Shown: piece after piece, positions 17,052 through 26,265 of the stretch
Layout of the letters: each line of letters begins with the position of its first letter
Numbering within the stretch: the stretch's first letter is position 1
From: Acetobacterium fimetarium
Lineage (GTDB): Bacteria > Bacillota > Clostridia > Eubacteriales > Eubacteriaceae
Direction of reading: 5' to 3'
Assembly: GCF_014284475.1 (NCBI RefSeq)
Contig: NZ_WJBC01000012.1
Location: forward strand, 45,033-109,032
Length of the DNA: 64,000 bases
Notes under the pieces: model-generated
What the model saw: only the letters and a program-made list of their open reading frames with translations
Database searches by the model: none
Told to the model about the DNA's origin: nothing
Position numbers and translations under genes: made by a program

Positions 17052-18446
17052 ATGACAGTGGACAGAGATATTTTAAGATCCATACCGAAGATTGATGAAC
17101 TGCTGAAAGAACCCCAGTTGGTGAAAGTGGCCGGTCGGTATGGCACGGCAGTGGTGGTGGCGTGCGCCAGGATGGTCGTCGAGGAAAAAAGGCAGCAGAT
17201 CGTGGCGGGAAATCACAGCGATCTGGTTGACAAAAGTCAATTAGTCCGGGAAATTGAAGCCCGCCTCCAGCGGGAAACCCGCATGCATTTGCGCCCGGTG
17301 ATCAATGGCACCGGGATCGTTCTGCATACGAATTTGGGCCGGGCGGTGCTTTGCGAAGCGGCTGCCCAGGCGGCTTATCAAGCAGCCAGAAATTACAGCA
17401 CCCTGGAATACGATGTCAGAACCGGCGAGCGGGGCAGCCGCTACAGCCACGTCGACTTTCTGCTTGAAAAAATCTGCGGCTGCGAAAGTGCGATTGTCGT
17501 CAATAACAACGCGGCCGCGGTGCTGCTGATTTTGAGCACCCTGGCAAAGGGCAAAGAGGTCATCGTTTCACGGGGCGAGCTGGTGGAGATCGGCGGGTCT
17601 TTCCGGGTGCCGGAAGTGATGCAGCAGAGCGGTGCCACTCTGGTTGAGGTCGGCAGTACCAATAAAACCAAGCCGGCGGACTACGAAAAGGCCATCTGTT
17701 GTGAAAACACGGGGGCGCTTTTGAAGGTGCACACCAGCAACTTCAAAATTATGGGATTTACGCAGGAGGTGTCGCTTCAGGAACTGACGGAAATCGGCCA
17801 CAAGCACGATCTGCCGGTGTTGTACGATATGGGCAGCGGCGGCTTTTTTAAAGCGGAAGACTACCAGTTGGGGGATGAACCCAACGTTTTGGAAAGTATG
17901 AAATCCGGCGCGGACATCATCTGCTTCAGCGGGGACAAGCTGCTGGGCGGACCTCAGGCCGGCATCATTCTGGGCCGGAAAAAGTACATCGATGAGATGA
18001 AAAAAAATCCGCTGACCCGGGCTCTGCGCGTGGACAAAATGACACTGGCAGCGCTGGAAGCGACTCTCAGGCTTTATCTGGACAAAGATAAAGCGCAAAA
18101 GGAAATTCCGGTTCTGGCCTTACTTTCGGCCACGCAGGAGTCTCTGCTGGAAAAAGCAGAATGTTTTACCGCTCTGCTGGGAAAAAATCCGCTGATTGCA
18201 TCCGCGGTCGTTGAGGATTTTGGACAGGTCGGCGGGGGCTCGATGCCCAACCAGATGATCCCCAGCGTCTGCGTGGCGGTGGAAGTCGGAGGGGTTTCCG
18301 CAAATGCGCTGGACCGGAAACTGAACGAGGCGGATATACCCATCATTGGCAGAATACATAAGGATCGTTATCTGCTGGATATGCGGACCATTGAAAGCCG
18401 CGATTTTGAAACCATTGCGATGACGCTGAAAAATATGACAGAATAA
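17052..18446 (+). CDS. selA: L-seryl-tRNA(Sec) selenium transferase
   Basis: 464 residues; a PLP enzyme that converts Ser-tRNA(Sec) to Sec-tRNA(Sec) with selenophosphate. Visible are the N-terminal tRNA-binding helical domain (SIPKIDELLKEP), NGTGIVLHTNLGRA, RYSHVDFLLEKICG, VVNNNAAAVLL, SRGELVEIGGSFRVPEVM and the PLP lysine in CFSGDKLLGGPQAGI. Length fits the family. The gene lies 51 bp after the MOSC gene and 14 bp before selB. The serine route is the bacterial one, so SelD (selenide, water dikinase) must be supplied from outside this window. Confidence 0.96.
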   Translation: MTVDRDILRSIPKIDELLKEPQLVKVAGRYGTAVVVACARMVVEEKRQQIVAGNHSDLVDKSQLVREIEARLQRETRMHLRPVINGTGIVLHTNLGRAVLCEAAAQAAYQAARNYSTLEYDVRTGERGSRYSHVDFLLEKICGCESAIVVNNNAAAVLLILSTLAKGKEVIVSRGELVEIGGSFRVPEVMQQSGATLVEVGSTNKTKPADYEKAICCENTGALLKVHTSNFKIMGFTQEVSLQELTEIGHKHDLPVLYDMGSGGFFKAEDYQLGDEPNVLESMKSGADIICFSGDKLLGGPQAGIILGRKKYIDEMKKNPLTRALRVDKMTLAALEATLRLYLDKDKAQKEIPVLALLSATQESLLEKAECFTALLGKNPLIASAVVEDFGQVGGGSMPNQMIPSVCVAVEVGGVSANALDRKLNEADIPIIGRIHKDRYLLDMRTIESRDFETIAMTLKNMTE

Positions 18447-18460
18447 CGCAGGAGGCTTGA

Positions 18461-20350
18461 ATGAATCTCATTTTAGGAACAGCAGGACATATCGATCATG
18501 GAAAAACAAGCCTGGTCAAGGCGTTGACGGGCATCGACACCGACCGGCTGAAGGAAGAAAAAAAACGCGGCATCACCATCGAACTGGGCTTTGCCTTTCT
18601 TGATCTTCCCTGCGGCAACCGGATCGGTATTGTAGATGTCCCCGGACATGAAAAATTTATCAACAACATGCTGGCCGGCGCCGGCGGGATCGACCTGGCG
18701 ATGCTGGTCATTGCGGCTGATGACGGCATCATGCCCCAGACCATCGAGCATTTCGAAATTCTGTCGCTGCTGGAAATCAAACACGGGCTGATTGTGATCA
18801 CGAAAACGGATCTGGTCGATGACGACTGGATCGAAATGGTTGAAGGCGAAATCCGCGAAAAATTCCAGGGCAGCTTCCTCGAAGACGCGCCGATTATACC
18901 GGTATCGGCCCACACCGGAGCCGGGCTGGAGGAGCTGAAGACGGCGCTTTCGGTGATTGTGTCACAGGTTAAGGAGAAAAAACTTTCAACACCTTGCCGG
19001 CTGCCGATTGACCGCGTTTTTTCAGTCGACGGTTTCGGGACGGTGGCAACCGGAACGCTGATTGAGGGGCGCATCAAGGTCGGCGAGAACGTCATGCTCT
19101 ATCCGAGTCTGGAGGCGGCCAAAGTCCGGAGCCTGCAGGTTCATGGCAACCCGGTGGAGAAAGCCGTTGCCGGACAGCGGGTGGCGGTGAATCTGACCGG
19201 AATTAAGAAACAGGAAGTCATGCGCGGGGATGCCATCGCGCATGAAAACAGCATCGAAAACACGATGATGGTGGATGTCAAGCTCAACATCCTGAAAAGC
19301 ACCGCCCGAACCGTTAAAAATGCAAGCCGGGTCCATTTCTACCATGGTACGAAGGAAATTCTGGCCAAAGTGATTCTGCTCGATCGGGATGAGCTGGCAG
19401 CCGGAGAATCGGCCTATGTCCAGTTCCGGTTTGAAGAGAAACTGGCGCTGAAAGTGGGCGATCACTTTGTCATCCGCTTCTATTCGCCGCTGGAGACCAT
19501 CGGCGGCGGTACGGTTCTGGATGCCAACCCCATCAAGCACCGCCGGAATCAGCCGGCTGTCATCAGCGCCATGGAGATCCGGGAGAACGGGACCCGGAAG
19601 GAAAAGGTGCTGCTGGAAATCCGCGAACAGAGCAAAAACCTCCGGGACATCGACTACATCAGAGACCATATCGGAAAAGAGCCGATTGCAAAAGAGCTCG
19701 AAAAACTGGTGGGAGAAAAGGCTATTGTTCCGATGAACGATCGTCTCTATCTGTCAAAGGAATACCTGGCGTTTCTGAAAAACAGGCTGATCAAACTGCT
19801 GCGGGAATTCCATAAAGCTTATCCGCTGAAGGAAGGGATGAACCGCGAGGAAGTCAGAGGCAAACTGATACCGCAGGCGCCGGTTGCGGCGATCGACAGC
19901 ATCATCGGATACTTCATCGATAAAAAAACGGTCAAATGGGAATCTGAATTCGTCAGTCTGCCGGACTTCAAGGTCGTCTATAAGGAAGCCGACACGGAAC
20001 TGCTCAACGAGGTCGAGCAGCGCTATCAAAATGCCGGCTTCGCGCCGCCGTCGCTGGACGATCTGGCCAGACACTACGGAAAAAACAAGCAGTATACCGG
20101 TGCCATCACGATGCTGAAGAAATCCGGCACCATCATCCCGCTTGATCTGAAATTCTGCATCCACCGTGATTATTATCAGCAGGCGCTGGATTTACTCAAC
20201 GACTACCTTGAAAAGAATCAGGAGATCGCGCTGGGAACCTACCGGGATATGCTGGGCGTTTCACGAAAATACGCGGTCGCGCTGCTTGAGGAATTCGACA
20301 AGAAACGGATTACGAAAAAAGTCGGCGAGGGCAGGCAGCTTCAGAAATAG
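18461..20350 (+). CDS. selB: Selenocysteine-specific translation elongation factor
   Basis: 629 residues. The G domain is clear: [10 protein letters not shown] (about 7-16), the switch [21 protein letters not shown], and TKTD. Domains II-III follow ([14 protein letters not shown]), and the C-terminal third holds the winged-helix repeats that bind SECIS RNA. SelB carries Sec-tRNA(Sec) to UGA codons that have a downstream SECIS hairpin; its only visible client in the window is fdhF. AGGAGG precedes ATG 18461. Next on the strand are the MobB-like gene (12 bp on) and tRNA-Sec. Confidence 0.96.
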   Translation: MNLILGTAGHIDHGKTSLVKALTGIDTDRLKEEKKRGITIELGFAFLDLPCGNRIGIVDVPGHEKFINNMLAGAGGIDLAMLVIAADDGIMPQTIEHFEILSLLEIKHGLIVITKTDLVDDDWIEMVEGEIREKFQGSFLEDAPIIPVSAHTGAGLEELKTALSVIVSQVKEKKLSTPCRLPIDRVFSVDGFGTVATGTLIEGRIKVGENVMLYPSLEAAKVRSLQVHGNPVEKAVAGQRVAVNLTGIKKQEVMRGDAIAHENSIENTMMVDVKLNILKSTARTVKNASRVHFYHGTKEILAKVILLDRDELAAGESAYVQFRFEEKLALKVGDHFVIRFYSPLETIGGGTVLDANPIKHRRNQPAVISAMEIRENGTRKEKVLLEIREQSKNLRDIDYIRDHIGKEPIAKELEKLVGEKAIVPMNDRLYLSKEYLAFLKNRLIKLLREFHKAYPLKEGMNREEVRGKLIPQAPVAAIDSIIGYFIDKKTVKWESEFVSLPDFKVVYKEADTELLNEVEQRYQNAGFAPPSLDDLARHYGKNKQYTGAITMLKKSGTIIPLDLKFCIHRDYYQQALDLLNDYLEKNQEIALGTYRDMLGVSRKYAVALLEEFDKKRITKKVGEGRQLQK

Positions 20351-20362
20351 AGGAGAAGAAAA

Positions 20363-20917
20363 ATGGCAATTGATATTCCGAACATGATATTAATCGGGGC
20401 AACGGCGAGAAACAGTGGCAAAACGACGCTGGCCGTTGCCATCATTGAAAAATACAAAGAGAAAATGCCGGTATACGGCATCAAGGTCACGACGATTGAC
20501 TCAAATCACCGGCAATGCGTTCACGGCGGGGAAGGCTGCGGGGCCTGTTCGAATCTGGCCGGTGATTTTGAAATAACCGAAGAAGTGCTGCGCGATGAAA
20601 AAAAAGATACCGTTTTACTCCTGGCCGGCGGCGCCAAAAAAGTATACTGGCTGAAAACCATCAATACCTGCATGGCCAAAGGCATCGAAACCGTGATTTC
20701 CAGAATACCCAAAGAGGCCCTGATCATTTGTGAATCGAACACGTTGAGAAAAGTTGTGAATCCGGGTATCTTTGTCATGGTCAGAAACACCAGAGACAGT
20801 CAGATGAAAAACACCGCGGCAGCCGTCATCGATCAGGCGGATATCGTATTTGAAAATCGCTTTGACGGGAAAATTGAAACAGTTCTGGATGAAATTGCTC
20901 AGAAGATGAACTTGTGA
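20363..20917 (+). CDS. MobB-like P-loop NTPase
   Basis: 184 residues. P-loop GATARNSGKTT near residues 12-22, followed by YGIKVTTID and a four-residue-spaced cysteine cluster (C-x6-C-x2-C in CVHGGEGCGAC, about residues 53-63). The fold resembles MobB, the GTP-binding partner of MobA in making the bis-MGD cofactor, but the protein diverges from E. coli MobB and the Cys cluster suggests a bound metal. It sits between selB and tRNA-Sec and faces mobA across the tRNA, so a role in loading the FdhF cofactor fits. Alternative: a different SIMIBI-class NTPase for metal or selenium handling. Confidence 0.65.
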   Translation: MAIDIPNMILIGATARNSGKTTLAVAIIEKYKEKMPVYGIKVTTIDSNHRQCVHGGEGCGACSNLAGDFEITEEVLRDEKKDTVLLLAGGAKKVYWLKTINTCMAKGIETVISRIPKEALIICESNTLRKVVNPGIFVMVRNTRDSQMKNTAAAVIDQADIVFENRFDGKIETVLDEIAQKMNL

Positions 20918-20960
20918 AAAAAAACAGCCGGTCAGTTTTATCGAAATGGGCGCAAAGAGC

Positions 20961-20989
20961 TTGCGGACAAAAAAAATATATGATACCAT
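20961..20989 (+). promoter_or_regulatory. Promoter candidate for tRNA-Sec
   Basis: TTGCGG (20961-20966) and TACCAT (20984-20989) with a 17-bp spacer end 19 bp before the tRNA. Both boxes are imperfect. Confidence 0.35.
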
Positions 20990-21008
20990 ATTGACTGTAT
21001 TAAAGTTT

Positions 21009-21105
21009 GGGGGTAGATGGGCGCTGGTGTGTCCTCTGGTCTTCAAAACCAGTATGAGTAGTGAAGAACTGCTTGGGTGGGTTCGATTCCCACATATTCC
21101 CGCCA
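21009..21105 (+). tRNA. selC: tRNA-Sec (anticodon UCA)
   Basis: The 97-nt molecule has the hallmarks of bacterial tRNA-Sec: an 8-position acceptor stem, a 6-bp D stem GGGCGC/GTGTCC around TGGT, anticodon stem CTGGT/ACCAG with loop CTTCAAA (anticodon TCA), a long variable arm AGTAGT/ACTGCT, T arm GTGGG/CCCAC, discriminator G and encoded CCA. The acceptor stem has two G-U pairs and a G-A at its eighth position, weaker than in E. coli SelC. It lies just downstream of selB and before mobA, within reach of its main client fdhF. Confidence 0.93.
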
Positions 21106-21120
21106 ATTTTGAATCGTTAA

Positions 21121-21153
21121 GCCCTGAGATGCGAATGCATCTCAGGGCTTTTT
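21121..21153 (+). terminator. Terminator after tRNA-Sec
   Basis: Perfect 12-bp stem GCCCTGAGATGC/GCATCTCAGGGC with a GAAT loop and a T-run at 21149-21153. Its right arm overlaps the last codons of the convergent mobA gene. Confidence 0.9.
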
Positions 21154-21714
21154 CATTATTTGCTGATAATCCTCCGGCGTATTGATGTTGGCCATCGTTT
21201 TGCTTTCATCATTGACGGAGAAGATTTTATAGTCGTACTGATCGATCAGCCGGAACACCTTTGCGGAATGGTCCCGGATAATCGGCAGTATTTTTTTATA
21301 GCTGCTGGTGGGAAAAACGCCGATCAGCGGTTCAACTTTTCCGTTTTGAGACAGCAGGGTGATCTCGTTTTTTTCTTTCATATGAAAGTCGATCAGTGAA
21401 AAAATGGTGTCTTCGACAAGCTGCGGCACATCCACGCAGACAATGAAACAGTATTTGTTTTTGGCCTTTTTAAAGCAGGAATACATCCCGCCCAAAGGAC
21501 CCCGACCGGCCAGTTCATCGGCTACCGGTGTAATGCCTGAAATTTCATGGGGATAGCCGGAGATGATAATGTCGGTGAAGCCCATTTTCCGTGCTTTTTC
21601 AATCAGGGTTTCAAGAAACGTGTGACCGTGATAATCAAGATCAGCCTTGTCCGTTCCCATGCGGCGGCTTTTTCCACCGGCCAGAATAAGAAATGAAAGA
21701 TCGCTGTAATTCAT
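21142..21714 (-). CDS. mobA: Molybdenum cofactor guanylyltransferase
   Basis: 190 residues. The nucleotide-binding LAGGKSRRMGTDKADL near residue 12, VADELAGRGPLGGMYS, and CVDVPQL identify MobA, which links GMP to Mo-molybdopterin to make MGD. Bis-MGD is the cofactor of DMSO-reductase-family formate dehydrogenases such as the neighbouring FdhF. GAGGAGG precedes the ATG on the minus strand. The gene is convergent with the sel genes and divergent from fdhF; its 3' end shares sequence with the tRNA-Sec terminator. Confidence 0.92.
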   Translation of the reverse strand: MNYSDLSFLILAGGKSRRMGTDKADLDYHGHTFLETLIEKARKMGFTDIIISGYPHEISGITPVADELAGRGPLGGMYSCFKKAKNKYCFIVCVDVPQLVEDTIFSLIDFHMKEKNEITLLSQNGKVEPLIGVFPTSSYKKILPIIRDHSAKVFRLIDQYDYKIFSVNDESKTMANINTPEDYQQIMKKP

Positions 21715-21986
21715 TTGAGCCTCCTCTTAAAGGTTGAGTGCGTTTGATATGATGATACGCAATACTTAATTATAAGGAATTCAAAGAGATAAAGTCAAGC
21801 GCGGGAAAATACGGCTAAACAAAAGGCTGATAATTATCGCAATCCTTTAATTGTGTCGCGCGTTTTGAGCGATTGATAAAAAATAGCAAAAAAAGTTGAA
21901 CTTTTACGGGATTTGAATGTGTGAGGGCAATGATTTTATTACTCAAATAAAGGTGAGGTAAATATTTGTCATTGTCTGATATTTGT

Positions 21987-22016
21987 TTGACAATCGACCG
22001 GAGGATATGACATAAT
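21987..22016 (+). promoter_or_regulatory. Promoter candidate for the fdhF-hycB-fdhD-hycB-hydA operon
   Basis: TTGACA (21987-21992) and CATAAT (22011-22016) are 18 bp apart, 37 bp before the fdhF start. TGTCA/TGACA half sites flank the -35. The remaining part of the 338-bp gap to mobA is AT-rich with no gene visible. Confidence 0.55.
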
Positions 22017-22052
22017 TAAAGCAAACGATATCACTGAGAAGGAGGATGTATT

Positions 22053-24221
22053 ATGGGAAAACAAGTATTAACGACTTGCCCCTATTGCGGAGCAGGTTGT
22101 CAATTATACCTCAACGTCGAAGATGGTCAGATTGTTAGCGCGACACCGGCGGATGGTAGAACCAACCAGGGAAACTTATGTCTCAAAGGCCATTACGGCT
22201 GGGATTATTTAAATGATCCCCAGATTCTGACGAAACGGCTCACCAAGCCAATGATCAGAAAGAATGGGGTACTGGAAGAGGTTGAATGGGATGAAGCCAT
22301 CAGCTACACTGCAGAACGTCTGTCAGAGATCAAGGCGAAATACGGTCCGGATTCAATTATGGGAACAGGTTCTGCCCGTGGCCCGGGAAATGAAGCAAAC
22401 TTTGTCATGCAGAAATTTATGCGTGCCGCCATCGGTACGAATAATGTGGATCACTGCGCCAGGGTTTGACATGCTCCATCTGTAGCGGGTCTACAGTACT
22501 CATTAGGAAGCGGCGCTATGTCAATGGGCGTCCCAGAAATCGAAGACGCAAAATTATTATTCATTTTTGGATATAATGGTGCGGATTCACATCCAATCGT
22601 GGCCAGAAGAATTGTAAAAGCAAAGCAAAAAGGTGCGAAGCTGATCGTTGTTGATCCACGGATCACCGAATCGGCGCGAATCGCCGACATGCATCTCCAA
22701 TTAAAAGGCGGTTCCAACATGGCGCTGGTACAGGCCATGGCAAATGTTATCATAGCAGAAGGCCTGGCTGATCAGAAGTTTATCGAAGATCACACCAACG
22801 GCTATGAAGAATACAAGGAATTTGTTAAAAAATATACCCCGGAATATGCCGAACCAATTTGTCATGTACCGGCGGAACAAATCCGCGAAGCAGCCAGAGC
22901 TTATGCCAAAGCGGAATCATCGATGATTCTTTATGGAATGGGTGTCTGTCAGTTTGCCCAGGCCGTTGATGTTGTCAAAGGACTGGCCAGTCTGGCACTC
23001 TTAACCGGAAACTTCGGCGGACCAAACATGGGTATCGGTCCGGTCCGTGGTCAGAACAATGTTCAGGGAGCCTGTGATATGGGCGCGCTGCCAAACTGCT
23101 ACTCCGGATATCAGAGCGTGACCGATGATGCGGTACGTGAAAAATTCGAAAAAGCCTGGGGCGTCAAACTTTCAAACAAGGTTGGTATTCCACTGACCCA
23201 TGTTCCCCATCGCGTCCTCGAAGAAAAAGATGAGAAAAAGAAAATCCATGCCTACTATATTTTCGGAGAGGATCCAGCTCAATCCGATCCGGATCTTAAC
23301 GAAATCAGAGAGACACTGGAAAAACTCGATTTTGTCGTCATGCAGGATATTTTCATGAATAAAACCGGCCTTCAGGCAGATGTTATTTTACCATCGACCG
23401 CCTGGGGTGAACATGACGGCATTTATTCCGCCTGTGACCGTGGCTTCGCCAGAATCAGAAAAGCGATTGAACCGAAAGGCGATGTCAAGACCGACTGGGA
23501 GATTATCAGCCTGATCTCAACCGCCATGGGTTATCCGATGCACTACAACAATACCAAGGAAATCTGGGATGAAATGAGAAGTCTGACCCCAAGTTTCTTC
23601 GGTGCGACATATGAAAAACTGGAAGCGCTTGGCAGCATTCAATGGCCATGCCGTGACGAGTCCATGGAAGATAAGGGAACGCCATACCTGTTCACGGGTG
23701 GAAAATTCTCCCATCCGGATGGAAGAGGCAAGTTCTTTGCAACCGAATGGCGACCACCCTGTGAAGTTGAAAGTCCGGAATATCCCTATTCACTCTCAAC
23801 CGTCCGTGAAGTCGGCCACTATTCCGTTCGAACCATGACCGGTAACTGCCGTGCTCTGGCCAACCTGGAAGACGAACCGGGCTGGATTCAGATGAGTCCG
23901 GAAGACTGTGAAAAACTTAATGTCAAAGAAGGCGATCTGATCAAAGTATACTCCAAACGGGGCAGCCTGATCACTAGGGTTCTGCCGACAGAGCGGGTCA
24001 GACCAGGAGCCACCTACATGACTTATCAGTGGTGGATCGGTGCCTGCAACGAATTGACGACGCCGTATCTTGATCCCGTCAGCAATACACCGGAATCCAA
24101 GTACTGTGCCATCAATCTGGAAAAGATCGACGACCAGGCCTGGGCGGAACAGTATGTTAAAGATTCGTATGAAAGTATCCGAAAAAATATGGGCATCGAT
24201 ACTGCCAAAAAAGAGGTGTAG
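22053..24221 (+). CDS. fdhF: Selenocysteine-containing formate dehydrogenase H subunit of HDCR
   Basis: One gene read through an in-frame UGA (22467-22469) that encodes Sec139; the frame is continuous to 24221, giving 722 residues. The flanking protein reads DHCARV-Sec-HAPSVAGLQYSLG, the exact active-site context of FdhH-type enzymes. N-terminal [4Fe-4S] cysteines are C9, C12, C16 and C43. Later MGD-binding blocks include FGYNGADSHP, VDPRITESARIAD and GPVRGQNNVQGACDMG. It reduces CO2 to formate with electrons passed through the HycB subunits from HydA. GGAGG precedes ATG 22053. Unlike the A. woodii locus as published (two fdhF genes, one Cys and one Sec), only the Sec form is here. Confidence 0.96.
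22467..22496 (+). promoter_or_regulatory. SECIS element of fdhF
   Basis: The UGA at 22467-22469 is followed 10 nt later by a hairpin CTGTAG (22480-22485), loop CGGGT, CTACAG (22491-22496). The apical GGGTCT resembles the GGUCU core of the E. coli fdhF SECIS recognised by SelB. Confidence 0.85.
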
Positions 24222-24224
24222 AAT

Positions 24225-24758
24225 ATGAATTATTTTGTAAAAGGTAATCCAGACTTATGCATCGGCTGTCGAACCTGTATGATCGGTTGCGTGGTTGCGC
24301 ACGAAGGAACAAAAATCTTTCAGATGAAGCCAGGCGAATACGTGTTCAATCCGAAGCTTGATGTAGTAAAAACAGCGACCATCACGATACCGGTGCAATG
24401 CAAGCACTGTGAAAATCCGGCCTGCATGAATGCCTGCCCAGTGAAAGCCATCGAAGTAGTCGACAATACCGTGATTATTGCCCAGGACAAATGCATCGGC
24501 TGCAAGACCTGCATGATCGCCTGTCCCTATGGCGCCATCGATATGGTCAAAGCCAGCGATGGAGGCAAACAGCAAGACGGCAGCGATCGAATCATTGCCA
24601 ACAAATGCGATCTCTGTAACGGAATTGAAGGGGGACCTGCCTGTGTTCGCGTTTGCCCAACGGCATCGTTGAAACTCATCACCGAAGAAGCAGTGGAAAC
24701 CTCAGCATCAAACAAACGGACAGCAGCGGCAATTTCGCTGTCTCAGGTAAAAGAATAA
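24225..24758 (+). CDS. hycB: HycB-type four-[4Fe-4S] electron-transfer subunit of HDCR
   Basis: 177 residues with four ferredoxin-like cysteine groups: CIGCRTCMIGC (about 12-22), CKHCENPACMNAC, CIGCKTCMIAC, and CDLCNGIEGGPACVRVC. This is the HycB/HydN layout. It begins 4 nt after the fdhF stop, so it is translationally linked and likely the FdhF-bound member of the Fe-S wire between FdhF and the hydrogenase. A long hairpin follows before fdhD. Confidence 0.92.
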   Translation: MNYFVKGNPDLCIGCRTCMIGCVVAHEGTKIFQMKPGEYVFNPKLDVVKTATITIPVQCKHCENPACMNACPVKAIEVVDNTVIIAQDKCIGCKTCMIACPYGAIDMVKASDGGKQQDGSDRIIANKCDLCNGIEGGPACVRVCPTASLKLITEEAVETSASNKRTAAAISLSQVKE

Positions 24759-24780
24759 CTAAAGCTTAAAAGACGACGAT

Positions 24781-24848
24781 GACTGTATCGTAGTAAAGCG
24801 GAGTCTGATGATAAACTAAACTCGTGCAAACTTCGATACAGTCTATTT
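24781..24848 (+). terminator. Intercistronic hairpin between hycB and fdhD
   Basis: Perfect 10-bp arms GACTGTATCG (24781-24790) and CGATACAGTC (24834-24843) enclose 43 nt and are followed by TATTTTT. It can act as a leaky terminator or processing site, making the structural pair fdhF-hycB more abundant than the downstream genes. Confidence 0.5.
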
Positions 24849-24888
24849 TTAAACTTAAAACGATTGATATAAGGAGGGGTGGCAAACT

Positions 24889-25671
24889 TTGGATACTTTT
24901 TTAAAGCGGGCAGTGGTTAAGGTCAACGGCCAACAGTCCGATCTTGTGGATGAGACTATTATCACCGAATATCCTTTTAAATTATATGTAAACGACAAAG
25001 AATTTTGTACGTTTTATTGTACACCCGAAAATCTGGAAGAGCTGATCGTTGGCCATTTGACCAGCCGCGGCATGCTGAGCTCCAGGCAGGATATCAGAAG
25101 CATCGAAATCGATGTGAAGAAGAATATTGCAAAAGTGCAGCTGGCAGAAAACGCACCGGGCCTGAAACAAATGCCGCTGGTGGAACCAATCGTTGTAAAA
25201 ATCCAAACGATCTATGAAATCATGGAAAAAAACATTGCGCCGACATCGCTGTTTAAAGAAACGGGCGGATTTCACCGGGTTGCAATCTATGATCAGGAAA
25301 CAGAAATTGTCACGCTCATGGACGTAGCCCGACATAACGCAGTGGACAAGGTGATTGGGCATTGCATACTGAATGGCATTGACTGCAGAGACAAGATTCT
25401 TGTCGTCAGTGGGAGAATTTCTTCGGATATGATCGAAAAAGCGGATAAAGGAAGTATCCCGATTGTTCTGTCAAAATCGGCTTCAACAACCTTGAGCATT
25501 GAGAAGGCGGAACAGGCGGGTATCACCCTGGTTGGATTTGTCCGCGGCGAGCGGATGAATGTTTATACCCATCCCAACCGGATTGATTTGGGTGATGAAC
25601 TGTTTGGAAAAATTGCAAAAAAAAAAAGAATCGATTGCTTGAAAAGTTCATTGGAATATTTAATATCTTAA
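24889..25671 (+). CDS. fdhD: FdhD-family formate dehydrogenase accessory protein, lacking the CxxC motif
   Basis: 260 residues. FdhD passes sulfur from a cysteine desulfurase to the bis-MGD cofactor of formate dehydrogenase. The blocks TPENLEELIVGHL (about 45-57), FKETGGFHRVAIY (about 125), RHNAVDKVIGHCI and SGRISSDMIEKA are conserved. The C-x-x-C sulfur-relay pair that E. coli FdhD has (C121, C124) just before the TGG block is absent; only an FCTFYC pair near residue 45 and single cysteines near 160-167 are present. A strong AAGGAGGGG at 24871-24879 supports the TTG start at 24889. Its place inside the HDCR operon supports a role for FdhF. Confidence 0.9.
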   Translation: MDTFLKRAVVKVNGQQSDLVDETIITEYPFKLYVNDKEFCTFYCTPENLEELIVGHLTSRGMLSSRQDIRSIEIDVKKNIAKVQLAENAPGLKQMPLVEPIVVKIQTIYEIMEKNIAPTSLFKETGGFHRVAIYDQETEIVTLMDVARHNAVDKVIGHCILNGIDCRDKILVVSGRISSDMIEKADKGSIPIVLSKSASTTLSIEKAEQAGITLVGFVRGERMNVYTHPNRIDLGDELFGKIAKKKRIDCLKSSLEYLIS

Positions 25672-25687
25672 AAAAATGGAGGGTAAA

Positions 25688-26248
25688 ATGAATAATAATT
25701 TAAGTTCATTTGTTGTCGCTTGCAATGATCAGTGTACAGGATGCAGAGCCTGTGAAGTGGCCTGTTTTACGGTACACAATCAGAAGGATAACAAAGTCGC
25801 GCACACGGTTGGTACCGTAGAAATACCGGTTACACCAAGACTGTATTTAACCAGACTTGACGAATCCTGTCTGCCGGTTCAATGCAAACAGTGTGAAGAT
25901 GCACCTTGTCTGAATTCCTGTTCGGCCAAAGCAATTGCCAGAGTGGACGGCGTTGTCTATGTTAATGAAGATCTCTGCATCGGCTGTAAAAACTGCATGA
26001 TGGCCTGTCCGTTTGGTGCGATGGAAATGCTTCCGATTGCCAAAAAAGGCCAAGCCGTCAAACAGATCGGCAGTGACGAAATCAGAAAATCAGCTTACAA
26101 GTGCGATCTCTGTATCGGTCTTGAAGGCGGACCGGCCTGTGTCAGTACCTGTCCACATGATGTTTTAAAACTTGTCAATCTTGAAGAAGATGGAAAAGAA
26201 AAGAAAATCAAAGCAGCGGTTGCATTAACATTAACCGGAAATCTATAA
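25688..26248 (+). CDS. hycB: HycB-type four-[4Fe-4S] electron-transfer subunit of HDCR (second)
   Basis: 186 residues with cysteine groups CTGCRACEVAC, CKQCEDAPCLNSC, CIGCKNCMMAC and CDLCIGLEGGPACVSTC, the same plan as the first HycB but clearly diverged. Start choice: GGAGGG at 25678-25683 gives 4-nt spacing to ATG 25688; the in-frame ATG 25676 overlaps that site. It lies 17 bp before hydA, matching the HycB3-HydA2 pairing of HDCR, so it is probably the hydrogenase-side wire; the C-terminal basic tail (EEDGKEKKIKAAV) may mediate the filament assembly known for HDCR, by inference. Confidence 0.9.
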   Translation: MNNNLSSFVVACNDQCTGCRACEVACFTVHNQKDNKVAHTVGTVEIPVTPRLYLTRLDESCLPVQCKQCEDAPCLNSCSAKAIARVDGVVYVNEDLCIGCKNCMMACPFGAMEMLPIAKKGQAVKQIGSDEIRKSAYKCDLCIGLEGGPACVSTCPHDVLKLVNLEEDGKEKKIKAAVALTLTGNL

Positions 26249-26265
26249 GAAGGGGGGACAAACAA

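Noticed and set aside
22053..24221. Two separate genes, or a pseudogene, split at a stop codon in fdhF
   Set aside because: The stop is UGA at the known Sec position, the frame continues without shift, the active-site context is conserved, a SECIS hairpin follows, and selA, selB and tRNA-Sec are adjacent.
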